From JBJXHG01 sp046160865 (lineage in GTDB: Bacteria; Planctomycetota; UBA1135; GCA-002686595), in contig JBJXHG010000149.1 in NCBI GenBank assembly GCA_046160865.1, positions 1-26,316 on the forward strand: 26,316 bases of DNA. The letters run 5' to 3'. Under the pieces are notes generated by a model that saw only the letters and a program-made list of their open reading frames with translations, was not told the origin of the DNA and did no database searches. Both the position numbers and the translations under genes were made by a program. Below, piece after piece: positions 1-8,475 of this stretch. Each line of letters starts with the position of its first letter. The stretch's first letter is position 1.

Positions 1-28
1 TACGCGCGTCACTCGCGCCGCAGCTCAT

Positions 29-283
29 GCGCGTAGTGCGCTTCGCGCACGGAGCGCTTTAAACGGCGGGGACCCGTTGCAGCTTCCTGCGCTTAACTGT
101 GACCGTGCAGCGCGCCGTTGCCGAGCAGCTGCTTGGGCTCAGCATGCCGCACCGTCATCAGTCTGCGCGTCGCGCAACTCGCGAGTGTGGATCAACGGCA
201 AGTTGCGCGGTCACAGTTGGGCGTGAGCAGCTGCAACGGGGCCCCGCGTTTAAAGCGCTACGCGCGCAAGGCGCGCTACGCGC
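29..283. repeat. Long imperfect inverted repeat (~90-base arms)
   Basis: Bases 29-120 and 193-283 are imperfect reverse complements, separated by 72 bases. Blocks that match across the arms include AGCGCTTTAAAC, GCGGGG-N-CCCGTTGCAGCT and AACTGTGACCG, joined by short mismatched stretches. The spacer holds a 10-base palindrome, AGCAGCTGCT, at 124-133. The structure lies just downstream of the minus-strand gene ending at 307 and has no convincing reading frame of its own. It could be a decayed mobile-element or MITE-like end pair, or a large structured RNA element. No transposase is visible and no target duplication was found. I saw no convincing gene in bases 1-306. Confidence 0.6.
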
Positions 284-285
284 AG

Positions 286-333
286 GCTGTGGCAATCGAG
301 CGGGCACTACGGCGCCCACTCGATTGCCACAGC
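286..333 (-). terminator. Hairpin overlapping the stop codon of the 307-1395 gene
   Basis: A stem of about 22 base pairs with two mismatches closes on a four-base loop at 308-311. The outer 15 pairs (286-300 with 319-333) are perfect. One arm is the last codons of the minus-strand gene and the other arm is directly downstream, so the stop codon sits at the hairpin apex. No T-tract follows on the minus strand. A termination or mRNA 3'-end stabilising role is inferred. Confidence 0.6.
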
Positions 334-1395
334 ATTCGTCGCGTTGAAGGTTGCGCTCGTGCAGAAGGAGAGCGCGTTGCGGTACTGCACTTGGTAGTAC
401 CGACGCGTGCCCGGTGAGACGACGCTGCCGTGCACGGACAGCGGCGGTGCGCCGATGCCGGGCACGCTCGATGCGCCACCCGAGTTCGACATGAGCCCGA
501 GGCGCACGAGCGAGCCGCCGGTGCAGAGCAAGCCGTCGCCGTAGATCGCGCCGACGTACTGCATCGCCGAGCCTTGGAAGTAGAGCGCGACACCGTTCGT
601 CATCCCGGAGCCTTGGAGCACGAGCGTGTCGTTCGCGAGCGACGCTTTTCCCGCGAAGCCGAGCAGCCCGCCCGCGGCGCTCAGCGAGTGAGCGCAACCG
701 TGGCCCGGGTCGCCGGTGTTGCCGCACGGACAGCCGTCCCACGACTGCGAGAAACAAAACGTCGTCGGCAGCGGGTCGTAGGTGTACTTGACGCGCACGA
801 CGACGCGAATCGCGAGCGTGTGCGTGTGCTGAAATCCCGGCGCCGCGCCGGACGCTGTTCCGGCCTGCGGTGCGACGCCCACGTCGAACGTGCCTGGAGC
901 TCCGGACGGACCCACGTAGAAGGCGACGTGCGGAGTTTGAAACAGTGTCACGCTCATGCTCGGCGCGCCGGTGCCGGTCTCGCCGGCGAAGTTGCCGGAG
1001 ACGCCGGAAGCCCCGCTGAAGTCGAGCGCGCCGTCGAACGCGGCCAGCGACGGCGACTGGTACTCGAACGCCGGATTCGGCGCCGGCATCGACGCGTTCG
1101 GCAGCGTGACGAACACGAGCGACGAGACGTTGAGTTGTGTGAACCCTGGCGAGGCGTTCGAGTTCTCTACGCCGAAGGAGCCGTAGGCGAAGCCGGAGAC
1201 CGTGATCTCGACCTGCCGCAGGATGCCGAGATCCGGATCGAACGCTGGCAGAACCGCGGACTGACTCCAGGGAACGGGCTGCTCGAGGATCGTCGTCGTG
1301 TGGGTCACGTCCGCTGCGCGGACGGGCGCGGTGATCAAAGCGAGGACTGCTGCAAGTGCGGCAGACGTGCGGTGGAGCGGGGGCGTGAGGCGCAT
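307..1395 (-). CDS. Secreted protein with choice-of-anchor E-like domain and planctomycete-type C-terminal domain
   Basis: A 362-residue protein. The start at 1395 is chosen because GGAG (1403-1406 on the complement) sits 7 bases upstream and a typical signal peptide follows (basic MRLTPPLHR, hydrophobic Ala/Leu core, likely cleavage after VRAA). Residues about 30-215 resemble choice-of-anchor E domains: 'LPAFDPDLGILRQVEITVSG' near the start, 'FDGALDFSGASG' in the middle and a closing 'VRVKYTYDP' strand. The same pattern is visible at the N-termini of the proteins at 8476 and 14119. Residues about 220-362 form a separate domain opening with 'CPCGNTGDPGHGC' and containing 'DTLVLQGSGM' and 'ALYFQGSA', which I recall from many planctomycete exoproteins. 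Probably exported and extracellular or surface-bound; biochemical function unknown. Its final codons form one arm of a hairpin. Confidence 0.82.
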   Translation of the reverse strand: MRLTPPLHRTSAALAAVLALITAPVRAADVTHTTTILEQPVPWSQSAVLPAFDPDLGILRQVEITVSGFAYGSFGVENSNASPGFTQLNVSSLVFVTLPNASMPAPNPAFEYQSPSLAAFDGALDFSGASGVSGNFAGETGTGAPSMSVTLFQTPHVAFYVGPSGAPGTFDVGVAPQAGTASGAAPGFQHTHTLAIRVVVRVKYTYDPLPTTFCFSQSWDGCPCGNTGDPGHGCAHSLSAAGGLLGFAGKASLANDTLVLQGSGMTNGVALYFQGSAMQYVGAIYGDGLLCTGGSLVRLGLMSNSGGASSVPGIGAPPLSVHGSVVSPGTRRYYQVQYRNALSFCTSATFNATNAVAIEWAP

Positions 1396-1493
1396 AGTGA
1401 TTCTCCAGAGTGCGGAAGCGAGGCCGTGCAAACACGATGTCATCGTCATCGCTTTCGTGGCAGGAATTCTGCGAGCAAGCGACGAACAAGATT

Positions 1494-1573
1494 CCGCCGC
1501 CTTCGGCGGCGGGAGTCGGCACTCGGTTCGGCGCCGCGGACGCCGCCGAACCGAGTGCCCGACTTATTAATAA
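1494..1573 (+). terminator. Two adjacent hairpins followed by an AT-rich palindrome
   Basis: The first hairpin is an 8-pair GC stem (1494-1501 with 1505-1512) with a 3-base loop. The second pairs 1515-1533 with 1544-1563 over about 19 pairs with one bulge. It is followed on the plus strand by TTATTAATAA (1564-1573), itself a palindrome. On the plus strand this looks like a strong intrinsic terminator, although no plus-strand gene precedes it. It may stop antisense transcription before the radical SAM gene, or act as a structured 5' leader element of the minus-strand gene starting at 1395. The rest of 1396-1712 shows no gene. Confidence 0.5.
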
Positions 1574-1677
1574 GAGGGTGGCGGGGATGTATGACGGCTC
1601 GTCGGAGCCATGCTGTGGACGGCGCGGGTAGACTTGGGCCGCTCGTCGGCAGGCGCACGCGCTCGGGGTCCGCCCGG

Positions 1678-1705
1678 TTGCCGCAGGCGCGGAACGGGCT
1701 ACAAC
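1678..1705 (+). promoter_or_regulatory. Candidate sigma-70-type promoter of the radical SAM gene
   Basis: TTGCCG (1678-1683), a 16-base spacer, then TACAAC (1700-1705). A start 6-8 bases downstream of the -10 box would fall at 1711-1713, on the GTG start codon itself. No Shine-Dalgarno sequence is visible. Transcription from here would therefore give a leaderless mRNA. Pattern match only. Confidence 0.4.
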
Positions 1706-1712
1706 CACACGC

Positions 1713-3140
1713 GTGAAGGTCGTCCTCGTCAATCCTCCGAGCCCGCCCGAGTTCCGCGTCAGCCGCGGCTTGATGGGGGGCTTCGGCATGGCCGTGAATC
1801 CCGGCCTGCTCTATCCACCGATCGAGCTCGCGCACGTGGCGTCGGTGCTCGAGGCGGCCGGCCACGAAGTCGTGATCCACGACAGCGATGCGCGCGGGCT
1901 CGACTCCGCGGGCGCGCTCGACGCGATCGCGCAGGAGCAACCCGGACTCGTGTGCGTCGACTCGAGCAGCACGTCGCTCGATCGCGACCTCGCGCTGTGC
2001 CGCGCCGTGCGCGCGAAAACCGGCGCGCCGGTCGCGATCCTCGGCAGCCAAGTCACGTTCACGCCGGGCGACATCTTCGCGGGCGACAACGTCGACGTCG
2101 TCGTGCGCGGCGAGCCCGAGTTCACCGTGCGCGAGATCGCGGAGCGCGTCGCGGCGAAGCAATCGCTCGAAGGCGTCGAAGGCACGAGCTGGCGCAAGCA
2201 GGACGGCGAGATCGTGCACGAGCCGGAGCGCGAGAAGATCGGCGCGCTCGACGATCTTCCGCTGCCCGCGCGCCACTTGCTCGACAACCACGCGTACCAC
2301 TTCCCGGGCGTCGAAGGCGCGATCACGACGGTCAAGAGCTCGCGCGGCTGTCCGCTCGACTGCAGCTTCTGCGGGTACACGCTGGCGCAAGGACTGCGCT
2401 TCCGCTTTCGCTCGCCCGAGCACGTCGTCCGCGAGCTCGTCGATCTGCACCGCAATCACGGCCTGCGTCACGTGGTCTTTCGCGACCCGATCTTCACGAC
2501 GCGCAAGGATCGCATCCACGCGATCTGCGACGGCATCCTCGCCGAGAAGCTCGACCTCGAGTGGCAGTGCGAGACGGCGGTGAAGACGCTCGACCGCGCG
2601 GTGATCGAGAAGATGGCGAAGGCGGGCTGCAAGCACATCTCGCTCGGCGTGGAGTCGGGCAACGCCGAGATCCAGAAGAAGCACTGCGGCTCGAAGCTGC
2701 TCGATCCGAAGACGAAGGAGCTCGACTTCGCGCGCTGCGACGAGGTCTTCGATGCGTGCCGTGCCAACGGCGTCGAGACGCGCGCGTTCTGCATGATCGG
2801 ATTCCCCGAGGAGACGCCGGCGATGGTCGAGGAGACCTTTCGCCTCGTCGAGCGCTGCGATCCCGATCAAGTGCAGTTCTGCGCGGTGACGGCGTATCCC
2901 GGCACGCCGCTCTTCAAGATGCTGCACGGCACGCGCGAGTTCGACTACGCGACGATGACGGGCTTCCAAGCGCTCGAAGGTAACGAGCACATGACGAAGG
3001 AAGCGATCGAAGCCAAGATCCGCGAGGGCTACCGGCGCTTCTACCGTCGTCCGAAGCGGATCGTGCGCGAGATGAGGAGCCCGGTGCGCTTCATGGGCAA
3101 GGTGGCGCGCTACTTCACGCTGTTCGCGAAGCGCGCATGA
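1713..3140 (+). CDS. Radical SAM protein with cobalamin-binding-like N-terminal domain
   Basis: A 475-residue protein starting at GTG. Residues 1-180 look like the B12-binding-type Rossmann domain that precedes many radical SAM cores (MKVVLVNPP start, 'YPPIELAHVASVLEAAGHEV', 'DVVVRGEPEFTVREI'). I do not see the DxHxxG cobalamin-ligand motif, as in several members of this class. The SAM [4Fe-4S] motif is intact: C213, C217 and C220 in CPLDCSFC (CX3CX2C). It is followed by radical SAM barrel features such as 'ISLGVESGN' and 'CMIGFPEET'. Relatives act in lipid, hopanoid, bacteriochlorophyll and natural-product modification, but the substrate cannot be read from sequence. The gene overlaps the next by ATGA, implying translational coupling. 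Confidence 0.88.
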   Translation: MKVVLVNPPSPPEFRVSRGLMGGFGMAVNPGLLYPPIELAHVASVLEAAGHEVVIHDSDARGLDSAGALDAIAQEQPGLVCVDSSSTSLDRDLALCRAVRAKTGAPVAILGSQVTFTPGDIFAGDNVDVVVRGEPEFTVREIAERVAAKQSLEGVEGTSWRKQDGEIVHEPEREKIGALDDLPLPARHLLDNHAYHFPGVEGAITTVKSSRGCPLDCSFCGYTLAQGLRFRFRSPEHVVRELVDLHRNHGLRHVVFRDPIFTTRKDRIHAICDGILAEKLDLEWQCETAVKTLDRAVIEKMAKAGCKHISLGVESGNAEIQKKHCGSKLLDPKTKELDFARCDEVFDACRANGVETRAFCMIGFPEETPAMVEETFRLVERCDPDQVQFCAVTAYPGTPLFKMLHGTREFDYATMTGFQALEGNEHMTKEAIEAKIREGYRRFYRRPKRIVREMRSPVRFMGKVARYFTLFAKRA

Positions 3141-4192
3141 CGTCGAAGCGCGTGCCCGTGCTGCGATTCGTCGCATGGGCCGCGACGGTGCACGCGGTCG
3201 TGTTCGCGGCGTGGATCACGCTGCGGCCGGAGACCGCGACGAAGGCGCCGTCGACTCCGCCGGAGTTCACGGACCTCGTCATTCCTTCTCGACACGGGGG
3301 ATCGGACGAGGTCGCGTCCATGCCACAGCGGCCACCGCTGGCCACGCGCGATCTACGCACGTGCGAGGAGCTCGAGGAGCGGATCGAAGCATCGATCGGT
3401 TCACGGTCGGGGAAAAGCGGTTGGGCCGGCAAGTACGTCGCGAGCGGCAGGAACTGGGGCAGTGCGCTACACGTCGCGCCGGACCTGGGTTTCGTCGCGC
3501 ACCACGAGAGTGGGCACATGCCGAACGACTCCGACACGCTGGATTGCACAGACCTTGAGTGGGGTCGCGTCGAGGAGCGCGATGGCGCGTTGTGGCTGGA
3601 TCCTGCGATGCCGTGCGACATCGACATCCTTCGGCACTTTTCACCGCTCGTGCCGATTGCATGGGGAGATCGCCGCTATCTGGTGCGAGCCGCGGACCTG
3701 CTCGAATTCGTGTGCTCCGTCGAAAGCGGCGCGGAGCCGCGTGGCGGGACGTCCGGCCAGTACTACTTGCGGGAGGGCGACGAGCGCACGATCGTCGAGA
3801 AGCCGCTCGAGATCCCGGAGGCGTTCCGCGAAACATGGCGCGCGAGTGTGCATGCACGTGTCATTCACGTGCTCGCCGTACTGGACGACCCGCTGCAGTT
3901 CTACCGAAAGACGACGCTCGAACTCGACGTCGGCACCGCGCACGCTGTGCAGATCGGTGATCGCTTCTGGCTCGATGCACACAGCCGGCCGAGCTTGTGC
4001 GCGCGGGTCACCGCCGTCGAGGAACGCACGTGCACGGCGTTGTTGCGGCAGACACGCGACGACGTGACCGCGGTCGTCGCCGGCGCGGAGATGTCGAGCT
4101 TGCCCAACTTGCGCGGGCGCTTCTCGCGTGCCGACGACGCCGACGCGCGTGAACGAGCGGTCGACCTCGTCCACCGGGAGCGAGACCGGTAG
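3137..4192 (+). CDS. Membrane-anchored or secreted protein of unknown function
   Basis: A 351-residue protein whose ATG overlaps the TGA of the radical SAM gene. One hydrophobic segment at about residues 8-28 (FVAWAATVHAVVFAAWITL) follows a short basic N-terminus and is not followed by an obvious cleavage site, so an N-terminal anchor is likely. The exported part contains 'GKYVASGRNWGSALHVAPDLGF', 'LVPIAWGDRRYLV' and 'GQYYLREGDE'. I associate this arrangement, from memory, with planctomycete hypothetical proteins of similar size that read like small beta-rich domains. No catalytic motif is recognisable. The overlap with the upstream gene suggests co-expression, but nothing in it suggests a radical SAM substrate. 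A weak hairpin (CGTCC at 4194-4198 with GGACG at 4207-4211, then TTT) follows the stop. Confidence 0.7.
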   Translation: MTSKRVPVLRFVAWAATVHAVVFAAWITLRPETATKAPSTPPEFTDLVIPSRHGGSDEVASMPQRPPLATRDLRTCEELEERIEASIGSRSGKSGWAGKYVASGRNWGSALHVAPDLGFVAHHESGHMPNDSDTLDCTDLEWGRVEERDGALWLDPAMPCDIDILRHFSPLVPIAWGDRRYLVRAADLLEFVCSVESGAEPRGGTSGQYYLREGDERTIVEKPLEIPEAFRETWRASVHARVIHVLAVLDDPLQFYRKTTLELDVGTAHAVQIGDRFWLDAHSRPSLCARVTAVEERTCTALLRQTRDDVTAVVAGAEMSSLPNLRGRFSRADDADARERAVDLVHRERDR

Positions 4193-4308
4193 CGTCCACA
4201 CCGGCCGGACGTTTCGTCGCGCACGACTTCTCGCACTTTTCGAGTCACACCGACGAGTGCGCGTTCGAACGGACCGCGGACGCCTCGCGCGTTACGGCTT
4301 TTCGCTGG

Positions 4309-4336
4309 TTGTTCTGCCGCAGCGAGCCGCTACGCT
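4309..4336 (+). promoter_or_regulatory. Candidate promoter of acetyl-CoA synthetase
   Basis: TTGTTC (4309-4314), a 16-base spacer, then TACGCT (4331-4336), 39 bases before the ATG at 4375. It resembles the other candidate promoters in this window (TTGxxx-16/17-TACxxx). Pattern match by eye only. Confidence 0.3.
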
Positions 4337-4374
4337 TTCGCGTTCACTCGGAGAGCGGAGCGAGCGAATTCCCC

Positions 4375-6324
4375 ATGACGCAGATCGAGAACGTCCTCCA
4401 CGAGAACCGCTTCTTTCCTCCGCCGCGCGACTTCCAGGCGAAGAGCCGCTTGTCGCGCGAGGAGATCTACGAGCGGATGTACAAGGAATCGATCGAGGAT
4501 CCCGAGCGCTTCTGGGGCCGGATCGCGAACGAGCTGCCGTGGATGCAGCCGTTTCGCCGCGTACTCGACTGGAGTGGCGCGCCCGTCGCGAAGTGGTTCG
4601 TCGGCGGCAAGATCAACGCGAGCGTCGTGTGCCTCGATCAGCACGTCGCGACGCACCGCTCGGACAAGCCGGCGATCATCTGGGAGGGCGAGCCCGGCGA
4701 CACGCGCCGGCTGACGTACGCCGAGCTGCATCTCGAAGTGTGCCGACTCGCGAACGCGCTGAAAAAACGCGGCGTGAAACGCGGCGATCGCGTCGCGCTC
4801 TACATGCCGATGATCCCCGAAGCGGCGGCCGCAATGCTCGCGTGCGCGCGCATCGGCGCCGCGCACTCGGTGGTGTTCGGCGGCTTCAGCGCGCAAGCAT
4901 TGCGCGACCGCATCCAGGACGGCGGCTGCACGGCGGTGATCACGGCCGACGGCTCGTTCCGGCGCGGCGCGGTGCTCCCGCTCAAGGTGCAGGTCGACGA
5001 GGCGCTGCGCGAGTTGAAGCAAGTGCACACGGTGATGGTCGTGCGGCGCGCGAAGTGTCCGGTCGAGTGGGTGAAGGGCCGCGACGTCTGGTACCACGAA
5101 GCGCTTCCCGAGGGTTCGCTCGAGTGCGAACCCGAGCCGATGGACAGCGAGGACTTGCTGTTCCTCTTGTACACCTCCGGCTCGACGGGCCGGCCGAAAG
5201 GTATCGTGCACACGACGGGCGGCTACCTCGTCGGCGCGTACCTCTCGACGCAGTTCGTGTTCGATCTGCGCGAGGAAGACATCTTTTGGTGCACCGCCGA
5301 CATCGGTTGGGTCACGGGGCACAGCTACATCGTGTACGGGCCGCTCGCGAACGGCGCGACGATCGTGATGTACGAAGGCGCGCCGAACACGCCGCACATG
5401 GGCCGCATGTGGGAGCTCGTCGACAAGTACAAGGTCACGGTCTTCTACACCGCGCCAACGGCGATCCGCACGTTCATGCGCTGGGGCGACGAGCACCCGA
5501 AGAAGTACAAGCTGTCGAGCTTGCGCCTGCTGGGAAGTGTCGGTGAGCCGATCAATCCGGAAGCGTGGATGTGGTACCACCGCACGATCGGTCGCGAGCG
5601 TTGTCCGATCGTCGACACGTGGTGGCAGACGGAAACGGGCAGCATCATGATCACGCCGCTGCCCGGTGTGACCGCGACGCAGCCCGGCTCTGCGACGCGA
5701 CCGTTCTTCGGCGTCGACGCGTCGATCGTCGACGAGCAGGGGCGCGAGCTCGGGCCGAATCAAGGCGGGTACCTCGTCATCCGCCGCCCGTGGCCGTCGA
5801 TGCTGCGCGGTATCTGGGGCGACCCGGAGCGCTTCCGCGAGAACTACTGGTCGAAGATCCCGGGTGTGTACTTCTGCGGCGACGGCGCGCGCCGCGACGA
5901 GAAGGGCTACTTCTGGATCCTCGGCCGCATCGACGATGTCATCAACGTCAGCGGCCATCGCCTGTCGACGATGGAGATCGAGAGCGCGCTCGTATCGCAC
6001 GACGTCGTGTGCGAGGCGGCGGTCGTCGGTCGTCCGGACGAGATCACCGGACAGGCGATCTGCGCGTTCGTCACGGTCACGTCCGACCAGGCGACGTCCG
6101 ACGCGCTGCGCGCCGAGCTCCTGGAACACGTCGCGAAGGAGATCGGGAAGCTCGCGCGCCCGGCCGAGATCCGTTTCACGTCGTCGCTGCCGAAGACGCG
6201 CAGCGGCAAGATCATGCGGCGCCTCTTGCGCGACATCGCTTCCGGCACCGAGACCGTGCAGGACACGAGCACGCTCGAGGACTACTCGATCCTCGCCAAG
6301 CTGCGCGAGCACGACGACACCTGA
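4375..6324 (+). CDS. acsA: Acetyl-CoA synthetase (AMP-forming)
   Basis: A 649-residue protein, the usual Acs length. It activates acetate to acetyl-CoA through acetyl-AMP in the cytoplasm. The ATP-binding P-loop 'YTSGSTGRPKG' lies at about 266-276. The acetate-pocket motif WWQTETG starts at W416, which matches the small-substrate tryptophan of true Acs. 'RIDDVINVSGHRLSTMEIE' marks the hinge to the C-terminal domain. K612 in PKTRSGKIMRR is the conserved catalytic lysine, which in other bacteria is controlled by reversible acetylation. No acetyltransferase or deacetylase is in the window. ATG at 4375 gives the normal N-terminus 'MTQIENVLHENRFFPPP'; upstream extensions look non-coding. A second adenylating enzyme follows after 15 bases, suggesting one transcript. 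Confidence 0.96.
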   Translation: MTQIENVLHENRFFPPPRDFQAKSRLSREEIYERMYKESIEDPERFWGRIANELPWMQPFRRVLDWSGAPVAKWFVGGKINASVVCLDQHVATHRSDKPAIIWEGEPGDTRRLTYAELHLEVCRLANALKKRGVKRGDRVALYMPMIPEAAAAMLACARIGAAHSVVFGGFSAQALRDRIQDGGCTAVITADGSFRRGAVLPLKVQVDEALRELKQVHTVMVVRRAKCPVEWVKGRDVWYHEALPEGSLECEPEPMDSEDLLFLLYTSGSTGRPKGIVHTTGGYLVGAYLSTQFVFDLREEDIFWCTADIGWVTGHSYIVYGPLANGATIVMYEGAPNTPHMGRMWELVDKYKVTVFYTAPTAIRTFMRWGDEHPKKYKLSSLRLLGSVGEPINPEAWMWYHRTIGRERCPIVDTWWQTETGSIMITPLPGVTATQPGSATRPFFGVDASIVDEQGRELGPNQGGYLVIRRPWPSMLRGIWGDPERFRENYWSKIPGVYFCGDGARRDEKGYFWILGRIDDVINVSGHRLSTMEIESALVSHDVVCEAAVVGRPDEITGQAICAFVTVTSDQATSDALRAELLEHVAKEIGKLARPAEIRFTSSLPKTRSGKIMRRLLRDIASGTETVQDTSTLEDYSILAKLREHDDT

Positions 6325-6339
6325 CGACCAGCTGCCAGC

Positions 6340-7923
6340 GTGAGCCTCTGGAGCATATTGGAGCGCGCGTCCGTCGCGTTCGGCGAGCGCACGGCGGTCG
6401 TCGACGGGCCGCGTTCGGTCACGTACCGCGAGCTGCGGGTGCGTTGCGCGGGTCTCGCTTCCGCGCTCGTCGCGCACGGCATGCGGCCGGGTGATCGCGT
6501 GGCGATCCTGGCATGGAACGGCCTCGAGTTCTTCGAGAGCTACTTCGCTGCCGCTGGCGCCGGCGCGATTCTCTGCCCGCTGAACGTGCGCCTCTCCGCG
6601 GGCGAGATCGAAGAGATCCTCGTGGACGCGGAGTGCCGCTGGCTCGTCGTCGACGCACGGCTCGACGCACTCGCGCGCGAGATCGTCGCGCGTAGGACGC
6701 CGCTGCGTTCGCTCGTGTGGTTCGGTTCGCCGCCGCCGCGCGATCTCGAGCTCCCCACGCTCGCGTACGAGTGCTTGGCGCAGCCGTCGGGTGACCGCTT
6801 CGCAGCGCACGACGCCCAACCGCAGGACGTCGCGCACCTGTACTACACGAGCGGAACGACGGGCCGGGCGAAGGGCGTGCCGCTCTCGCAGCGCAACGTC
6901 GAGATGCACGCGATCGCGGCCGCGCGCGAGCTGTCGCTTCGCGAAGACGACGTGTGGGGGCACGTCGCACCCATGTTCCATCTCGCCGATGCGTGGGCGA
7001 CGTTCGCGATCACCCACGTCGGTGGGCGACACGCGATGCTCCCGAAGTTCGGAGTGGTCGAGGCGCTCGACTTCCTCGCCCGCGAGCGCGTCAGCGTCAC
7101 GAACTTGATCCCGACGATGCTCAACTTGATGGTCAAACACCCGCACGCGGGCGAAGTCGATTGCAGCGCGATGCGGCTCGTGCTGTCGGGCGGCGCTCCG
7201 ATAGCACCGGAAACGGTGCGCGCGGTCGTGGATCGATTCCGCTGCGAATACGTGCAGACCTACGGCATGACGGAGACGAGCCCGTATCTCACGCTCAGCT
7301 TGCTCCACGCGCACTTGAAGTCGCTGTCGGAACCGGAGCAGATGCGGTATCGGTGCAAGACCGGACGGCCGTTCGCCACGATCGAACTGCGCGTCGTGGA
7401 CGACTGCGGCATCGACGTGCCGCGCAACGACTCGACGGTAGGGGAGATCTGGGTGCGTGGTCCAACCGTGACGGCGGGCTACTGGAACCGACCCGACGAA
7501 ACAGCGCGAGCCTTCCACGATGGCTGGCTGATGACAGGCGATCTCGCGGTGATCGACTCGGAGGGCTACGTGAACATCGTCGATCGGAAGAAGGACGTGA
7601 TCCTGACCGGCGGCGAGAACGTGTACACGACCGAGGTGGAGAACGCGCTGCACGCGCATCCGGCAGTGCTCGAGGCAGCTGTGTTCGGCGTGCCCGATTC
7701 GGTCTACGGGGAATGCGTCCGCGCGGCGGTGGTACTGCGCGCGGGCGCGGCGGCGACGGCCCGCGACCTCCAAGCCTTCTGCCGGCAGAAGCTTGGTGGG
7801 TACAAGGTTCCACGCGAGCTGATCTTCCTCGGCGAGTTGCCGCGCACGGGCTCGGGCAAGATCGCGAAGCGCGTGCTCCGCGATCGTTACGCGGAATCTT
7901 CCTCGCCCGGCGGATCGACGTAA
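6340..7923 (+). CDS. AMP-dependent acyl-CoA synthetase/ligase
   Basis: A 527-residue member of the acyl-adenylate-forming family, starting at GTG 15 bases after the acsA stop. No Shine-Dalgarno is visible, so translation may be coupled. Motifs run in family order: 'YYTSGTTGRAKGVPLS' from Y168, the 'APMFHLADAW' loop, 'VLSGGAP', 'YGMTETSP' from Y308, 'GWLMTGDLAVIDSEGYVNIVDRKKDVILTGGENVYTTEVE' spanning the hinge, and catalytic K507 in PRTGSGKIAKR. The sequence resembles medium/long-chain fatty acyl-CoA ligases more than Acs, but the acid activated cannot be decided. The pairing with acsA suggests acetate or fatty acid assimilation. The protein ends with a short polar tail (SSSPGGST). Confidence 0.9.
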   Translation: MSLWSILERASVAFGERTAVVDGPRSVTYRELRVRCAGLASALVAHGMRPGDRVAILAWNGLEFFESYFAAAGAGAILCPLNVRLSAGEIEEILVDAECRWLVVDARLDALAREIVARRTPLRSLVWFGSPPPRDLELPTLAYECLAQPSGDRFAAHDAQPQDVAHLYYTSGTTGRAKGVPLSQRNVEMHAIAAARELSLREDDVWGHVAPMFHLADAWATFAITHVGGRHAMLPKFGVVEALDFLARERVSVTNLIPTMLNLMVKHPHAGEVDCSAMRLVLSGGAPIAPETVRAVVDRFRCEYVQTYGMTETSPYLTLSLLHAHLKSLSEPEQMRYRCKTGRPFATIELRVVDDCGIDVPRNDSTVGEIWVRGPTVTAGYWNRPDETARAFHDGWLMTGDLAVIDSEGYVNIVDRKKDVILTGGENVYTTEVENALHAHPAVLEAAVFGVPDSVYGECVRAAVVLRAGAAATARDLQAFCRQKLGGYKVPRELIFLGELPRTGSGKIAKRVLRDRYAESSSPGGST

Positions 7924-8475
7924 CTCGACCTCCGAAAGTGAAGCGGTGGGCCCAAAGCGGACGAGTGCGCATCTCGATATGAAGGAACGTGCATTTCATC
8001 GTGCTCAGCTGGCGGCGTACGCAGGTTCGTGTAGCCGCGCGGGCTCGGATCACAGTCTGTGCGCCGCCGATGCGCTGCTGGCGCATTCACGCCGGTACGG
8101 AGCCGCCTCGATCGAGATTGCAAACAAGGAGATTGCATTGTCCGCTCGCCGAACGAATCCGCCGTGAGCTCGATTGACAGGTCGTTGCATCTTGCAAGTT
8201 CGCCCCAAGTCGGCCCCGCGCAGACCCTTGTTGAATGCGCATTCCACGGGTACTGTGCGGGACGCCGGGATCACACGCGTGCTCTCGGCATTCCCGCAAC
8301 GTGAGAGACAACGATGGATCGAGGGGAAGCGCCTTCCGGCGCGCGGGGCCGCAGTGTCGGCCGACGCTCGCACCGGATGATCGAGGCCCGAGACATTCGG
8401 AAGCCCCGCGCCGTCGTCGCGCTCTCACGAGCTGAAACCTGCATCGAGTTTGACGCCGTGAGGAGGGCTTCTGGG
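7924..8475 (+). promoter_or_regulatory. Long leader region of the first exoprotein gene
   Basis: I find no convincing gene in these 552 bases. Visible items are: a 6-pair hairpin at 8070-8086; a direct repeat GAGATTGCA at 8114-8122 and 8129-8137 (15-base period); a lone consensus TTGACA at 8174-8179 without a good -10 box; and a better promoter candidate, TTGTTG (8228-8233), 17 bases, TACTGT (8251-8256). The spacer of that candidate contains the 12-base palindrome GAATGCGCATTC (8233-8244). An identical 11-mer from this palindrome recurs in the leader of the third paralogue at 13829-13839. Transcription from the candidate would give a 5' UTR of about 210 bases. Confidence 0.4.

Noticed and set aside
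1396..3176. Long minus-strand frame opposite the radical SAM gene
   Set aside because: The plus strand has an intact CX3CX2C enzyme; the antisense translation is Arg/Ala-rich shadow.
4330..7773. Very long minus-strand open frame (over 1100 codons) opposite the two CoA ligase genes
   Set aside because: Translation is Arg/His/Asp-rich without domains, and the opposite strand encodes two enzymes with complete motifs. Long antisense frames are expected in GC-rich DNA.
8174..8179. Perfect TTGACA considered as the promoter of paralogue 1
   Set aside because: No acceptable -10 hexamer 15-19 bases downstream; the candidate at 8228-8256 fits better.
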